Assembly: GCA_963971575.1 (NCBI GenBank)
Contig: OZ020611.1
Coordinates: 55,461,381 to 55,525,380 of the forward strand
From: Liopterus haemorrhoidalis
Taxonomy: Eukaryota > Arthropoda > Insecta > Coleoptera > Dytiscidae
DNA: 64,000 nucleotides
Direction of reading: 5' to 3'
The translations under genes and the position numbers were made by a program. This document shows, piece after piece, positions 1-11,700 of the stretch (positions are counted from its first letter, which is position 1; each line of letters begins with the position of its first letter). The notes beneath the pieces were generated by a model. It was not told the DNA's origin and did not search any database. It saw only the letters and a program-made list of their open reading frames with translations.

Positions 1-279
1 GAATTGGGACTCGAATTATATGTTCCATATATAAAATCTAGAATATACAATAAGAACGTGCCACGTAAGCTTTGTCAAAAAGCAGCAGATGTGTCAGGGA
101 TTATATTTGAAGCCGAAACCGTACCTGAAGTATCTTGCAGCAAGTCAAAAAGGCCAAGGTGTTGCATTTGCCCCCAAGGAAAGGACCGTAAAACGAATCA
201 TTATTGTAAACTGTGCAATATACCGATTTGTCTAAAATGCAGTGAATTTGTTTGTCCTAGTTGTATTTCGGAGAATTAG
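1..279 (+). CDS. piggyBac-like transposase, C-terminal end (5' cut by window edge)
   Basis: The frame is open from base 1 to a TAG at 277-279, so only the last 92 codons are visible and the true start lies outside the window. The C-terminal half holds a cysteine-rich cross-brace: RPRCCICPQGK, then HYCKLC, ICLKC and FVCPSC, giving spaced CxxC pairs with a histidine between them. This arrangement is typical of the zinc-ribbon/cross-brace tail of piggyBac-family transposases, which binds element ends. The upstream catalytic DDD domain cannot be seen. No stop or frameshift falls in the visible part, so the copy may be young. The family call rests on the Cys/His pattern and on the TTAA-flanked candidate 3' end that follows. 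Confidence 0.7.
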   Translation, partial: ELGLELYVPYIKSRIYNKNVPRKLCQKAADVSGIIFEAETVPEVSCSKSKRPRCCICPQGKDRKTNHYCKLCNIPICLKCSEFVCPSCISEN

Positions 280-438
280 TTATATAATTTAGTTCTTAAT
301 ACTTCAGTAAATGATATTTTTGTGAAAATATTTGTTTTATTGAAAAACATATTTCGTTTTTGGAATGAATAACAAATGGGTCCATGGGACCCGATGGTAG
401 TACTTATGAAACAATATTTGGGTAGTTGTACTTACGGG
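280..438 (+). mobile_element. Candidate 3' terminus of the piggyBac-like element
   Basis: After the transposase stop comes AT-rich DNA, a short palindrome GGGTCCATGGGACCC at about 377-391, and then CTTACGGG directly followed by TTAA at 439-442. A terminal run ending against TTAA is what a piggyBac 3' end looks like. The matching 5' end is outside the window, so this boundary is inferred. Confidence 0.4.
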
Positions 439-682
439 TTAATATTGAACCAATTGTGTAGTAGTAACTTGAGTGAATTTTGAGCGTTCATCAGAGCTCC
501 TAATTTATAATCATTTAAAAATTAAATGTGATGAATTTCGTAGTACAGTAATAGGCAATAAAAAGCTTTTAGAAGCGACACGGAGCAATATGAACACAGT
601 TTAAAAAAAAATAAATAAAAATAATTGTTGACAAAATTTTCTGATTTTATGCTGTTTATATGTTTATAGATTAATAAACTTA

Positions 683-1956
683 AGGGAGAGTTGGGGAATG
701 GTGCGCACTTAAGCGGAAATTGTATTTGTGGCAAGACTATGATAGATAAATTAATATCAATAACGCTATGAGATACACCACTTATTCTACTTTATATATG
801 TAAAACAATATTTAAAGAAAATATTACTATACAGGCATGACATTTAAAAAAGTAAAAAATTGCATTTGCGCACAATTACCCACCCCGGCGGGCAATGATG
901 CGCACGGGTTAGGTAATGGTGCGCAATAAATCTTTGTTATTAAAAATATTTATTGTTGAACATTAACATCAAAATTAGTTACAACTATAATATACTTAAG
1001 TTTAATGTAAGCAGAAGTCGCATTTATAATTTTCTGGAGTGTCTGCACCTGTGCAGTCTGCATGGTTCCAAGAAGAACATAAAATACAGCGGTACCATAA
1101 TTCTTCATTCTTGCCAATTTCGCCACATATAAAACATATTTCGTTAGGTTTGGAGGGTGTTTTTGGAGAAGGTGCTATGAAACTTAAATCTATATCGTCC
1201 AACTCGTCATCGTCGCATATGTCAGACAAATCCTCCTGCAATGAATCGTCAGATGTCTCAGGTGTTGCCTCTCTCTTCATTTTTTGTTTGCCTTTATGTT
1301 TTGTTCTGTCTTCTGTTTCTTCGCCCAAACATCTTCTTACAGTTTTCTTTTGGAGTGTTTTTTCTTTTTCCTTCTTCTTTAGGTTTTCTTCTCTTAATCT
1401 TTTCTTTTCTTGCGCTATTTCTAATTCTTCCTTGACAGGTGTGCTTGTAAGGATTTTCGAACATTGTTTCTTTTGACTATTTCTTTTAACTCCTTTGGTA
1501 ACTTTTTTTGTCGGTATAGGAGCCATGGTAAGAAAAGAGTTCTCTTTGGATGTACTTGGCTGTGGATTTTCATTAATGCGCACGATTACCCCTTTGTGTT
1601 TGTGTTTTATAAATTCATGATATGACAAAAACTATTTATTTATTTATCATTCAAATGTGCCAAAACATTCACCAAATACTAGATTTTAAGAAGACATCTC
1701 ATTTCAAACGATTGGATAAAAATTGTGGACTTACCGCCTTATTTTCTGATGCCTAAAATTATAAAAATCTGTTAAAAAATCGATAAGTCGATCTCACGGC
1801 GGTCGTATGCAAACTAACCTCACTAATGCTCGCGCCAACAATTTTCCTATCGTCCAGCACAGAGTAGCACTGGTCGAGCACTACAGATAACCCGCGAAAT
1901 TAGAAATAACTTGGTGCGCACGATTACCCGCTGCGCACCATTCCCCAACTCTCCCT
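683..1956 (-). mobile_element. pogo/Tigger-like DNA transposon, internally deleted, with TA duplications
   Basis: The element has 25-bp perfect terminal inverted repeats, 683-707 and 1932-1956, starting AGGGAGAGTTGGGGAATGGT. A TA dinucleotide lies directly outside each end (681-682 and 1957-1958), as in the Tc1/mariner-pogo superfamily. A shorter subterminal motif, close to TGCGCACNATTACC, recurs in both orientations near 868-925, 1577-1590 and 1917-1928 and probably marks transposase binding sites. The only coding remnant is the C-terminal tail on the minus strand; the DDE core is missing. Confidence 0.85.
1002..1628 (-). pseudogene. pogo-like transposase C-terminal tail with PHD-like zinc finger
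   Basis: This 208-codon frame lies wholly inside the TIR-bounded element. It begins with PSTSKENSF and PIPTKK-type residues, followed by KILTSTPVKEELE, a long Lys/Glu/Arg-rich stretch (roughly residues 65-125, likely coiled coil), an acidic Asp/Ser block (about 128-150), and a C-terminal finger: CFICGE, LWYRCILC, WNHADC and KCDFC. The finger spacing resembles a C4HC3 PHD finger. From family knowledge, this order (STPxK motif, charged region, terminal PHD-like finger) is the usual tail of insect pogo/jerky-type DDE transposases. The helix-turn-helix and catalytic domains are absent, so the ATG at 1628 is probably internal and the product is not an active transposase. Confidence 0.7.
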
Positions 1957-2153
1957 TATGTATGTTTCATTAATTTATGACATTATTTTATTAAATTGGA
2001 ATGATTAATTTTACCTTCTTTTTTGCTCGCAAAATTTTTATGTCCGGGTGAACAACATTTGAAAGGTGGTATAAACAAATTTTTATAAAGCCATTTTTTC
2101 GCATTACACGCCTCAAAAAAAAATATATATATATAAACTGGAATGCTAGTTTT

Positions 2154-2450
2154 TACTTGCCCGACCATAATATATAAGGGGCAAGTATTGTAATCGCGAA
2201 AATTTTCGATGTCGAGATTCTGACTTATGACCACGTTTCATGGTCCAGGGAATCCAAAAAACCTATTTTCGAAGTGCCGTCCGTATGTGTGTATACACGA
2301 TAACTCAAGAACGGTTCAACTTAGAGAATTCGTTCTGGTACTAAAAAATTCTCCTATTAAATGGGAAGAATCCTATTGTTTTAAAATTAAAACATAAATT
2401 TGTATAAAACATAATTTGATGTATTTTTGAAGATACCTAAATCTTTTTCT
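2154..2450 (+). repeat. Repeat family B, copy 1 (truncated)
   Basis: Starts TACTTGCCCGACC, then a short hairpin (ACTTGCCC...GGGGCAAGT around ATATATAAGG), a TCGATGTCGAGATT segment, CATGGTCCAGGG and a TGTGTG tract. The same order recurs at 2451-3410 and 60753-61270. This copy lacks the distal GCCACTGG end and runs straight into copy 2. Confidence 0.8.
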
Positions 2451-2840
2451 TACTTGCCCGACCTTAATATATAAGGGGCAAGTATTGTAATCGCGAAAAT
2501 TTTCGATGTCGAGATTTTGACTGATGACCACGTTTCATGGTCCAGGGATCAAAAAAACATATTTTCGAAGTGCCGTCCGTATGTGTGTGTGTGTATACAC
2601 GATAACTCAAAAACGGTTTAACTTTGAGAGTTCGTTCTGGTACTAAAAATTTGTCCTATTAATTGGGATGAACCCTATTGTTTTTTTATGAAAATCCGAA
2701 ACCGGAAGTTATTAAACTTTAAAAAAATTTAAAATTCGTAACTAGTAAACCAAGCCTTTGACAAAAATTAGTATAGAACATAATTTGATGTATTTTTGAA
2801 GATTTACCTTAAACTTTTTTATTATTTTTTTTTTTATTTA

Positions 2841-3343
2841 CCGTATATTCCGGCGTATAACGCGCACCTCAAATCTGAATAGATTTATTTTAATTTTTGC
2901 ATGTATTTCTCGTATACCGCGCACCCTTATAATTTGCTTTCCTGGAAACACTTTTATGCCAATATTTCTTCATAACAACCGTATGTATAAACTAATGACG
3001 AAAGTACATCTGAATTTGATGATATACCTGATAATATTAGCGAAGACGAATTTGATGAACTTTTTATGTCATTATAAAGATTATTTAAATTAATAATTAA
3101 GGTAATTTTTTTGTTATGTATATAAATAATATAAATAGATATGTATAAATTTAGATAGTTTAGTTGATTAGTATTTATATTATGTATTCATTACATAACA
3201 GGAATCCTATTTATACCCTATTTACACTTTTACCATTCTAATCTTCGAACGGGTAAGTTTTATACCCGGCGTATAACGCGCACCCCACAAATTTGACAAA
3301 ACTTTTAATGTTAAAAGTGCGCGTTATACGCCGGAATATACGG
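2841..3343 (+). mobile_element. pogo/Tc1-like MITE with 27-bp TIRs and TA duplication
   Basis: Perfect inverted ends CCGTATATTCCGGCGTATAA... lie at 2841-2867 and 3317-3343, each flanked by TA (2839-2840, 3344-3345). The CGTATAACGCGCACC motif also recurs inside the ends (near 2913 and 3266). The element interrupts family B copy 2, so it inserted later. It keeps a small coding tail (next entry). Confidence 0.9.
2991..3077 (+). pseudogene. Last codons of a transposase retained in the MITE
   Basis: The frame is open from 2991 to a TAA at 3075-3077. It is strongly acidic and ends SEDEFDELFMSL, resembling the acidic C-terminal end of pogo/Tigger-type transposases. It is too short for a firm family assignment. 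Its position just inside the 3' TIR fits an internal deletion that spared only the end of the gene. Confidence 0.45.
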
Positions 3344-3410
3344 TATTTTTTTTAATTTTTTTTTTTTTTTATGGGAGGGCAAGTCTAGCGGAGTCTCTCT
3401 TCGCCACTGG

Positions 3411-5873
3411 TTCATAATGGTTGTAGAAAGTCAGTTTCAAAATCAGTTATCAGATTTAAATAAAATATAGCAAAATATTTCTGTCCCCTCCATCTCACAG
3501 CCCAGAGAGGTCGCAAAATCTGATTATATGTTGTGAATCCTTGCTTGAGTTTAGTAAAATGATTTATAGACTAATTAAAAAAAAAAAAAAATAGTAAAAT
3601 AATTATACTTACTTTTTTAATCATCTTTGACAAGAACACCGAACTTTTAATGAACTTTAATTTTTCCTATAAAAAATACTCGAATAGGGAAAAAAATAAA
3701 TAAAAATATATACTCAAAAAATATTTATTCACATGAAACAAAACAGTGTTGTATTGCACTAAAAAAAAATACTGAAAATATTGTAACACAAACACAATGT
3801 TCAAAAAAAAAAACTGAAAAACTCATTTTGTGTTTTTGACAATAATAAATATAATTAGAAAAATCTCTTAAATTAAACTCACATACATACAGACAAATTC
3901 GAAAACTAAAAATTACTTAAAGTTATATTTATGTTTCATTGCACTTTTTTTAAAGGACGGTGTTATTTTACAAATAGCACTCTTATCTTAAATAAATTTA
4001 CGCATACAGATCTTTCATAATGTCTATGTACAACGCAGAATTGGACTTAAAGTTTTAAGTGCTGAATTAGGGGACCTCTATTTGTCAAAAATGGCTTCTT
4101 GTTCAACGTAATGTAAAGATGGAAATGTGGGTTTAGCGACGATTATTGCGGATATCATGCAGGAGCGACGCATGCAGCTGTTCAGGGTGTGCGTCGCACA
4201 CGGGCGGCTCATCAATGGGGGTGGTATATTGGATCGATTCTAGTTCAATCCTACTAGTAGAGGGCGAACTTATGAATGTTTACACCCGGCATTTGCGTTT
4301 GATTCTCGTAAAGTGTGGTCTTATAAATGTTTGCACAGGGGTGGCTGACACTCAGGCGTAGACCTTAATGTCACAAAAATAACCCCACGACAGGATTGCG
4401 ACACCTAGACATTGTGACATACAGCTGAATAAAAAACTATTTGTCAGCGTCTAGTATACATAACCTGTTTACGTAATGCATACGCTCCAATTTCGTAATT
4501 AGGTAATGTTTGTCACGATGAATGAATAACAAAACTTAATCGGAAGTATAAGTAAATGGATGTCGTACAGAAGCCAGGTAGACGAACCTAGCCAACTCCT
4601 CTACGTCGTTCCAAATAACAACGGTGAGGACAACGAGTCCGACTCCTATATACGACTACCTTCCAGGTAGACCAAACAGTAGTCCCCATATGAGCAGGGA
4701 AACACTTCAACTAGATGCACAATTTCCTCATGGCCAACTCCCGCCAAGAGGTAGAAGCAAGGCTATTCCGGAAGGCACGGGTGGATCGGAGACTTCTACC
4801 TGCACCCAAGGCAATTCCCATCAAATACTGATATAATTGATAAATGTTTACTAAATTCTTTGTTAAAATCGTTGTTTTTCATCAAACCATCCACATGACA
4901 ATATAATGGATGGATCGTGTAAAAAATAAAGAGGACCTGCAAGAACTGACATAACCTCGAAAACTGCTTTACACTATCAAGAAAATACTGGGCTGTATAA
5001 TGAAGTTCTGGCACTCACCAATGCTTTTTTTGTGGGTGGGGGACTCAGAAGCAATTTTTTTTATTGGGGTGGGCTCACGTTCATTTAGAAAAAAAAGGTG
5101 TCCCTTAAAAGCGTGTGTTTCGAGTTCTTGGGGGGGAGCTCAATCCTTTCTGTCCGCCACAATGTGCGCCTGATGAAGTATATAGGAAATAAGTTGTAAC
5201 AACTTATCATTCAGGAAAAGATTCTAGGCCAATAATGAATTGGTCGTAGAATAATGAGTGGCTAAAGAATATCTGAAAATGATTATGGTGCACATTTCTA
5301 GATCTATTTTCGAGTCATATCGAAAAACGAAATAGCTATGACAATTGGCAATCTTTGAAAGGATGTAGAGAAACTCTTGGGTGCAGCCCTGCTTTTAAAT
5401 CCATCAATTATTAATTCGAAGTGGCTAGATTTCGATTCTGTAAATCGAAATGTTACGATGATTTATCAAGATTTCGATGAAATGTGGAAATATTTAAAAT
5501 CAAAATGAGTTCTGACTAAGGATATTACAAAAAAATATATATAAATAAATAAACTGGATCATAGTCGAATAAATTAGATGCCAATGTTAGATTAATCATT
5601 GGGCAATGCATCATTTCTTTCGGGGCGCTTTCTTGAAAGTATCCTTTCTTGGAAGCACCCCGGGAACGAGCCCATTAGAGAAGGAATAGAAGTCTGTTAC
5701 AATCTGACTCCGGAATTTTGCTTTAGAACTCAGTTCTTTATTGGATATTGCTAGACTCTGATTATGTAAAGTGTTCCGATAGTTTGTGGATCCCGCAAGG
5801 GGAAACATGAATCATAATTTTAATTCTGTCTATAGAAAAAAATATGGTAAGCAACGCAGGGACAAAGTAATTA
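3411..5873. other. AT-rich intergenic DNA, no gene recognised
   Basis: No domain-bearing frame was found. A short frame at 4730-4834 (+), MANSRQEVEARLFRKARVD..., is unassigned. GC is locally higher at about 4130-4340 and 4560-4810. I see no TIR pair here. Confidence 0.4.
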
Positions 5874-6019
5874 CAGGTAGTCCTCGACTTACTACGAGGT
5901 TCGGTTCCTACGTCATAATTTTGACGTGTTGAATATATATTTTTTAAATGTATAATTTGATTGTATTTTACTTTTAATATTATATCTTTATAAATTAGGT
6001 TTTTATATATCTTTGGTCA

Positions 6020-6068
<49 letters not shown>

Positions 6069-6252
6069 CATATATGTATATTACAACCCAGTCGTTAAAT
6101 GAAAGTGTATAAACGTAAGAATATTTAAAATGTATGTCGCGGATAACCAACAAAATTAAGCGCATTAAGTAACAGGAAACATTACTAACAAAATGAGGGG
6201 GGTATAATCGGATAGTTGTAAGTGTGGTTCGTCTTAAATCAAGGACTACCTG
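5874..6252. mobile_element. Tigger-like MITE (CAGGTAGTCCT ends, TA duplication)
   Basis: The left end CAGGTAGTCCTCGACTTAC and the right end, CAGGTAGTCCTTGATTTAAG as reverse complement, are imperfect inverted repeats. TA flanks both (5872-5873, 6253-6254). A pure (AT)n tract at about 6028-6062 lies in the centre. No coding region. Confidence 0.75.
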
Positions 6253-6495
6253 TACTCGTTTCCGATGATTATCGCCTACAGCTGCGTCTCGTGCCAGTTT
6301 GGGACTGGCCCATTGGGCAATTTCCCGGTAGGCCGGTCCCAATACGACCGATTATTGGATCCATGGGGCCGGTCCTTTATACAAGGACGGCTCTTGACCC
6401 TTTTCCAATTTTCCAGGACCGTAAATTTTGCCAATTCGCTACGACCTCGTGCCTTAAATAATCGTACGGGAGTTAAATACCACTTTATTCACTAA

Positions 6496-6633
6496 TGTCC
6501 GGTTGAACGAGTTAAGTGTTTTAAGTCGAGTTATGCCTAAGTCGAGTCAATAAACATACAAAAATATATAATTTTAACTTGAGTTAAGGATAACTTGAGT
6601 TAAAACATTTAAGTTGTTCTTTAGCAACCGGCA
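6496..6633. mobile_element. Harbinger-like MITE, diverged copy
   Basis: The right end CTTTAGCAACCGGCA is the inverse of TGCCGGTTGCTAAAG and the left end reads TGTCCGGTTG. AACTCGAGTTA-type motifs recur inside. It is related to the cleaner hairpin MITE at 52531-52658. The flanking 3-bp duplication is not clear here. Confidence 0.5.
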
Positions 6634-6710
6634 GTTACATAAATAATTATAATGTTCGCTTTGCCCCGATTGATGAAAGCGTTGTCACAAACTCTTGTCA
6701 CAGCGACTAT

Positions 6711-6925
6711 AAAGCCGCATTCAGAGCTCCATAAATTAACGCGTTGTGTATCTATGGATTGTTTTAACGAGGGCAATTGGTATGATCGGACAAGCTCGTA
6801 CTATATCGCTCAACAGTAGTATAGCAACGACAAAGCACGAGCATGTCCGATCATACCAATTGCCCTAGTTAAAACAATCCATAGAAACACAACGTGTTAA
6901 TTTAAAGAGCTCTGAATGCGGCTTT
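6711..6925. repeat. Foldback element with about 95-bp arms
   Basis: The left arm starts AAAGCCGCATTCAGAGCTCC and the right arm ends with its complement GAGCTCTGAATGCGGCTTT. The arms pair almost throughout, including ATTGTTTTAAC, GGGCAATTGGTATGATCGGA and a CTCGT tip, leaving a loop of about 20 bases near 6808-6830. No obvious target-site duplication and no coding. Confidence 0.85.
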
Positions 6926-7117
6926 GATTTGGCTGGAGATATGGGCCCGCAGAAACCGCGACTGCGGGGGGAGTAAGACGTGCAGTCAAAAGGGCGCAAT
7001 TTGTTCAGCTGCGCGGGGGCAAAAAGACACCAAGCTCCACTGTAAGATGGTCAGTTTATTCGCGAGGTAAATGAATAATCCCGCGACCTAGTTATGAATC
7101 TAGGTATCAATTTAAAT

Positions 7118-8397
7118 TGTTCTTATTTATTATTTATTATTTTTTTTTTTTTTCATCAGTTACTGTTGATGTGTTAGAACATTTGTATTTGACTTTATAT
7201 TTAATAAATGGCAACTAAGACCCGTAAATGCCCACATTTAAAAGGTTTGCATAAACATGACTGGTGCTTAAGAGAATGCGTCATTTTCTTCAATCTTTTA
7301 GCTCCACCTTGATTCAGCACTTAAACTTGTTCGTCTCTGCAAAAATTCAATGATTTATAAAAATTGAATCATCTTTTTAAAACCAAGTCGAATCTAGGTA
7401 TATCTCTATACCTAATAGTGTTTTCTACAATGCGATACGCGAAACATTTCTCCAGGGAAGACGGCTAATTTGTAAAACAAAATATGTAAAAAAGACGAAT
7501 AATTTGTTATAAAATGATGGTCGTCCCGATGCAAAATTAAAAAATATAATTAGTTTTAAATATAGATGATTCAATTAATTTTTACATTAATAGTTACATC
7601 AAAACTGCAAAAAACAAAACAATATATTGCGTTTAGACTAACGGATGTATGATCGAAAAAAACATGATTATTAAGTTAGTTATGGCCGTATTTCTAAATA
7701 ATTTTAAAATTTTTACATCTGTCGTCAAAAAACTGGCGATTAAATAGTAAAAATGTTATCAAATAAATTAATAGTTATCCGTCGAACTGCTTCCAGAAGT
7801 CTAAACACAAATCGAAAGATTGAACAAATATGATCAATCTATATTGTAAAAGATTGCTCTTTCACAAATATCAAATTGGAATCTCTATCAAGATATAATA
7901 TAGTACCACAATCAGCCCTGAATTAGCCAACCATTTGCAAATCTAAAATAGTAGTATAGAAAAAAAAAAAAAAACGCTTGAACTGCATATTTGAAATAAA
8001 CATATTTGTGAAAACATTCTACAAGTTAGTGGTTAAACCAGTTTTCTCACTAATCGCAATGTACAGAACATAGACTTATGGAAGTGTCTGTAGAACTTGT
8101 GACGGAACAGTTTCAAAACAAGATGGCCACTAATGTTTTGACAGTTGTAGTACTCTATTAAATCTAATGACTCTAATCGATATTTACTGTAACACTGCCA
8201 GTCACATTTCAATATCTCAGTACACTATAAATATTTAACTTTGCATATTGTTAAACAAAATTTAGTGTTGAAAACATTCACATTTAACACTAAAAGTTTT
8301 ATACACTTCTATCATAACCTCACTTTTAAGTTCTAAACGACTTTTACTACTTTTTGTAAATCATCACAGTTATTTATTTCCAATCTTCTATTTCTGG
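7118..8397 (-). other. Probable caudal 3' UTR and downstream DNA
   Basis: This lies directly downstream of the caudal stop on the minus strand. AATAAA-type signals occur at once after the stop (near 8372) and as a cluster around 7118-7140, beside a long homopolymer tract. No other gene is visible. The true poly(A) site cannot be fixed from sequence alone. Confidence 0.35.
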
Positions 8398-8759
8398 TCA
8401 CATTAAAGGTAAGGAAACGGGAAGATTATTCATTTGTTGTTGATGATGATGATGTAATAAACTTTGTTGGTGTAATTGTTGTATTGCTGTTACGGCGGAA
8501 TTTGCTGATACACATTGTTGATTGTTGATTATTCCATCTTTTTGGTTGAGTTCTTCACGTTTCTTGACTTGTTTTCGTTCTTTGGCTCGACGGTTTTGGA
8601 ACCAGATTTTTACTTGTCGTTCTGAAAGACCGAGATTGGCGGCTAATTCGGCTTTACGACGGATTGTTATGTAGCGGGAGAAATGGAATTCTTTTTCTAG
8701 TTCTAAACGCTGGTGGTCTGTGTACACTACTCGGTATTTATCTTTCGTTCGAGTTTTTC
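8398..8759 (-). CDS. cad: caudal exon 2: homeodomain and C-terminus
   Basis: The exon codes for residues 151-270. It opens with GKTRT, then the 60-residue homeodomain with [10 protein letters not shown] at its start, [12 protein letters not shown] in the middle and the recognition helix [18 protein letters not shown]. Diagnostic positions L16, F20, W48, F49, Q50, N51 and R53 are all present, so DNA binding should be intact. The homeodomain carries no intron here. The C-terminal tail (216-270) is low complexity with Gln/His runs ([14 protein letters not shown]) and ends LPVSLPLM. The acceptor is TTACAG with AG at 8761-8760 (minus), behind a T/C-rich tract. The frame stays open upstream of the acceptor, but the splice signals and the match to exon 1 fix the boundary. 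Confidence 0.96.
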
Positions 8760-11700
8760 CTGTAACAAGAGAAAAAAACAATGTTAATATAGGTACATAT
8801 TTTAAAAACAAAAAATCGTAAGAATTTAATATACAAAACTTAACAGAAGCTAATTTAATGTAGACCTTAACGTGCTTAATTTGATGCCCTACATTAATAA
8901 TAATAAAAATCGTGTTAGTGAGCACGAATATAGTGGCAAAGGGGCGTTTCTTTACCAGGCAGCGCGAAAAGCAGCAACGAGATTTAACCTGTCAGACTTG
9001 AGTCCCGTCAGGGAAAACCTTGGAGTAAGTACAGCTTTCTCGGAACAAGTACAACAGAGTTCCAGTTAGGTGAAACGAAGGGAGACAAACATGTTGACAA
9101 AAGAACACATTACTAAAAGTATGCACTCTGTGTTCTTCAAACATATTAAAAGTCTAGAGTTATCCACCGAATTTACGTTCTCCTTTCTTAAGTTTGCTGG
9201 TTTGAGATCGGAAACGGAAGGTTTTGTGTTTGCGTGTCAGGATGATGTTATAAATAATTTGGCGTACAGGACCCGCATATTCCAAATGGCGGAGTCTACA
9301 CTCTGTAGGTTGTGCCGCCACCATTCTGATCCATTATGCACATTCTGTCTACATATCTTTAGGGTTTGGGATGCAGTCGTGCGTATTTAACTCCACTAGT
9401 CTCTAGTATGACGCGGCTCAAAATGCTGAAGTTTGCGATTAGTGGCCGATTGTCAAGACCTGACAAACCCCAAATAATAATAGAAGATCAGCATATTTGG
9501 ATTAGTGTTGGCAATTTTATTTTATATTTTCTAAAATACATTGTCACCTGTCCGCGATTACGCGCATCACAACATACGGCCAATAATTACAATAAACTTT
9601 CATACAAGAAGATCATTATAATTTTGTGGACAAATAAACATATATCTGTTGATATTGTTTACTTAATAACTTCTTCATTAAGTAATTAATGGCATGGCAT
9701 TCCCAATATTTGATATTATTATTGTCAATAATCAGTTTTAATAACATTACATATTAATGTTGAAAAGTAATTTGCAAAAGCACGATTCGGGGGGGGGGGT
9801 GTTAGCTCAAGGGCTTGATATTATTTAAAATATACGCTAGCTTTATTCGCGGATGAAGTTTCTAATAAGATACCAACAATTACGGAATAAGTTCATCAAC
9901 AGATTGAGACGTGTTAGATATTCCTGCCACTGAGGGCCGGTTTTACAATTCATGGTTACCTGTTGGTTAGCTCAAATCAATGGCTAACGACATATTTGCA
10001 ATATAATAATATAAAACCATAAGTTTCCACGGTAACCACTAGCCAGAGACTTAACTGCCAATTGTAAAACTAGCCATGAGAGTGCTTAATTTGGCTGACT
10101 GATAAGATTGCAATCACGATGTAGTAAATTTAAGTGGGAGAACTCAGTTTATAAATTAAATTCAACGAAACTATCAACGCGCATGTTCTGACTTGGGAGT
10201 TTTTGCTGTAAGATATAAAACACATTTGACTTTTGAAACATATTACTTATTTTGAGCAGATTAGCCAACATTAAAAAATTCCTTAATATTTGAAATACAG
10301 GCATGCAGCTTTAAATAAAGAAATTACTATCTAGTTCCGCCTGAATCTAAGAAATGGATAATATGAAAATTATAAAAAGTTAATAATATCTAATTGGATG
10401 TGAAGATAATTTGGAACACTACTCCAAATTATAATCAGATTGGCAAATTAATATTTTTATAAAAAAAGATAAAAAACAATCGATGTTCATTAAAACCCTT
10501 TATTATGTTTTTATAATAAATGATTAGTTTATATATATTTTGTGTGTTCTCTACTGAAATTAATATGACTATAGATTCTCAAAATGGCATCCAAACTGCC
10601 CGGAATTTTAGATGCCATAAGTTTTTCGACAGACTTGTTTTATTATAATTATTGTTATTTAATGCAGTTATTTAAAAATTGTATTAACGTTTATTAACAT
10701 GTTTTTTTTTTTTTAATTTTAAAGCTACATGAATATAAATGTTGTGCCATACTAAACAGCGACGAAATCCTAAAATGTGAGAAAATATACCTATCAATTT
10801 TTAAAAATTATTTATTTTTGATAATAAGTGTTTCGTTTAGTTATCATTTTTATTCTCGATATATTAATCAGATTTTGTTTAAACAAGATATCAATGAACG
10901 ATCCAAGGTTAATAAAAATATCTTTATATTTGTAAATAATGATAACAACTTTAAACACAACTAAAATACCACATATTTAATCTCCTGAAACATATCCAAC
11001 AAAGAAAATTCAATAAAGATGTCACCAAAACCCTTACATGAATCATTCATGACATATTGTGACAGACATCTTAAAATAATGGCTTTTGTCAGCAGCTTGT
11101 CGAATCTGTTTTCGAACATTCTGGTGGTAGCGTGTCAAATTGTTTTCAAACATTCAGTGCCAATGAAAAATGGAGATCTTTTCAAGGCGTTGTCGACACG
11201 CATGTTTTATATTAGCATCTGGTTGGGTATTACGGTCCAAATTTAGGATAAGCATTAGCTAAGCACGTCTCTGCGTGACAAGAAAAAAAAATATATATCT
11301 GTTTTAACATGTTTAAGAGGATTGCTTGATTGAAAATAACTTCAAAACAGCCTTGATTTCAGAATTATTTAGCAGTGCAGAGTAAAATGATTATGAACCC
11401 ATTTAAAAAAATGTCCCTAGTAAGTAGGTCATCGCTAGAAAATTTTGGTACGATTTTTGGCGTTCCTAGTCTTGTTTTACGTAGCAGAAACCTGTGGTGT
11501 TATTATGATGAAGAGAATTCTATTCTATTATGGCCAATAACGCAATTCTATTGGCGGTTGAAAAGTCTATTGTTTTTTGTCAACTCTAGAATAGAATTAT
11601 ATTACTCGTAATCTCACCACTGGACTATTCTAGCTACTGATCGTAAACTCATAAAGGTTTTCGAGATGGTATGCTGGTGACGAACCCCTAGACTGCTCAA

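Larger units (their letters stand above)
2451..3410 (+). repeat. Repeat family B, copy 2, interrupted by a MITE
   Basis: This is a near-full copy: hairpin start TACTTGCCCGACC, TG-rich microsatellite, AAAAACGGTTTAAC, and a distal end AAGTCTAGCGGAG...CGCCACTGG. The 503-bp MITE at 2841-3343 sits inside its T-rich tail at a TA. With the MITE removed the length (about 455 bp) agrees with the copy at 60753-61270. Confidence 0.8.

Noticed and set aside
1039..1476. 145-aa plus-strand frame
   Set aside because: Shadow of the pogo-like transposase tail on the minus strand; hydrophobic composition comes from the antisense of Lys/Glu codons.
4730..4834. Short basic frame MANSRQEVEARLFRKARVD...
   Set aside because: Not recognisable as any family, no splice support; left unassigned in the intergenic entry.
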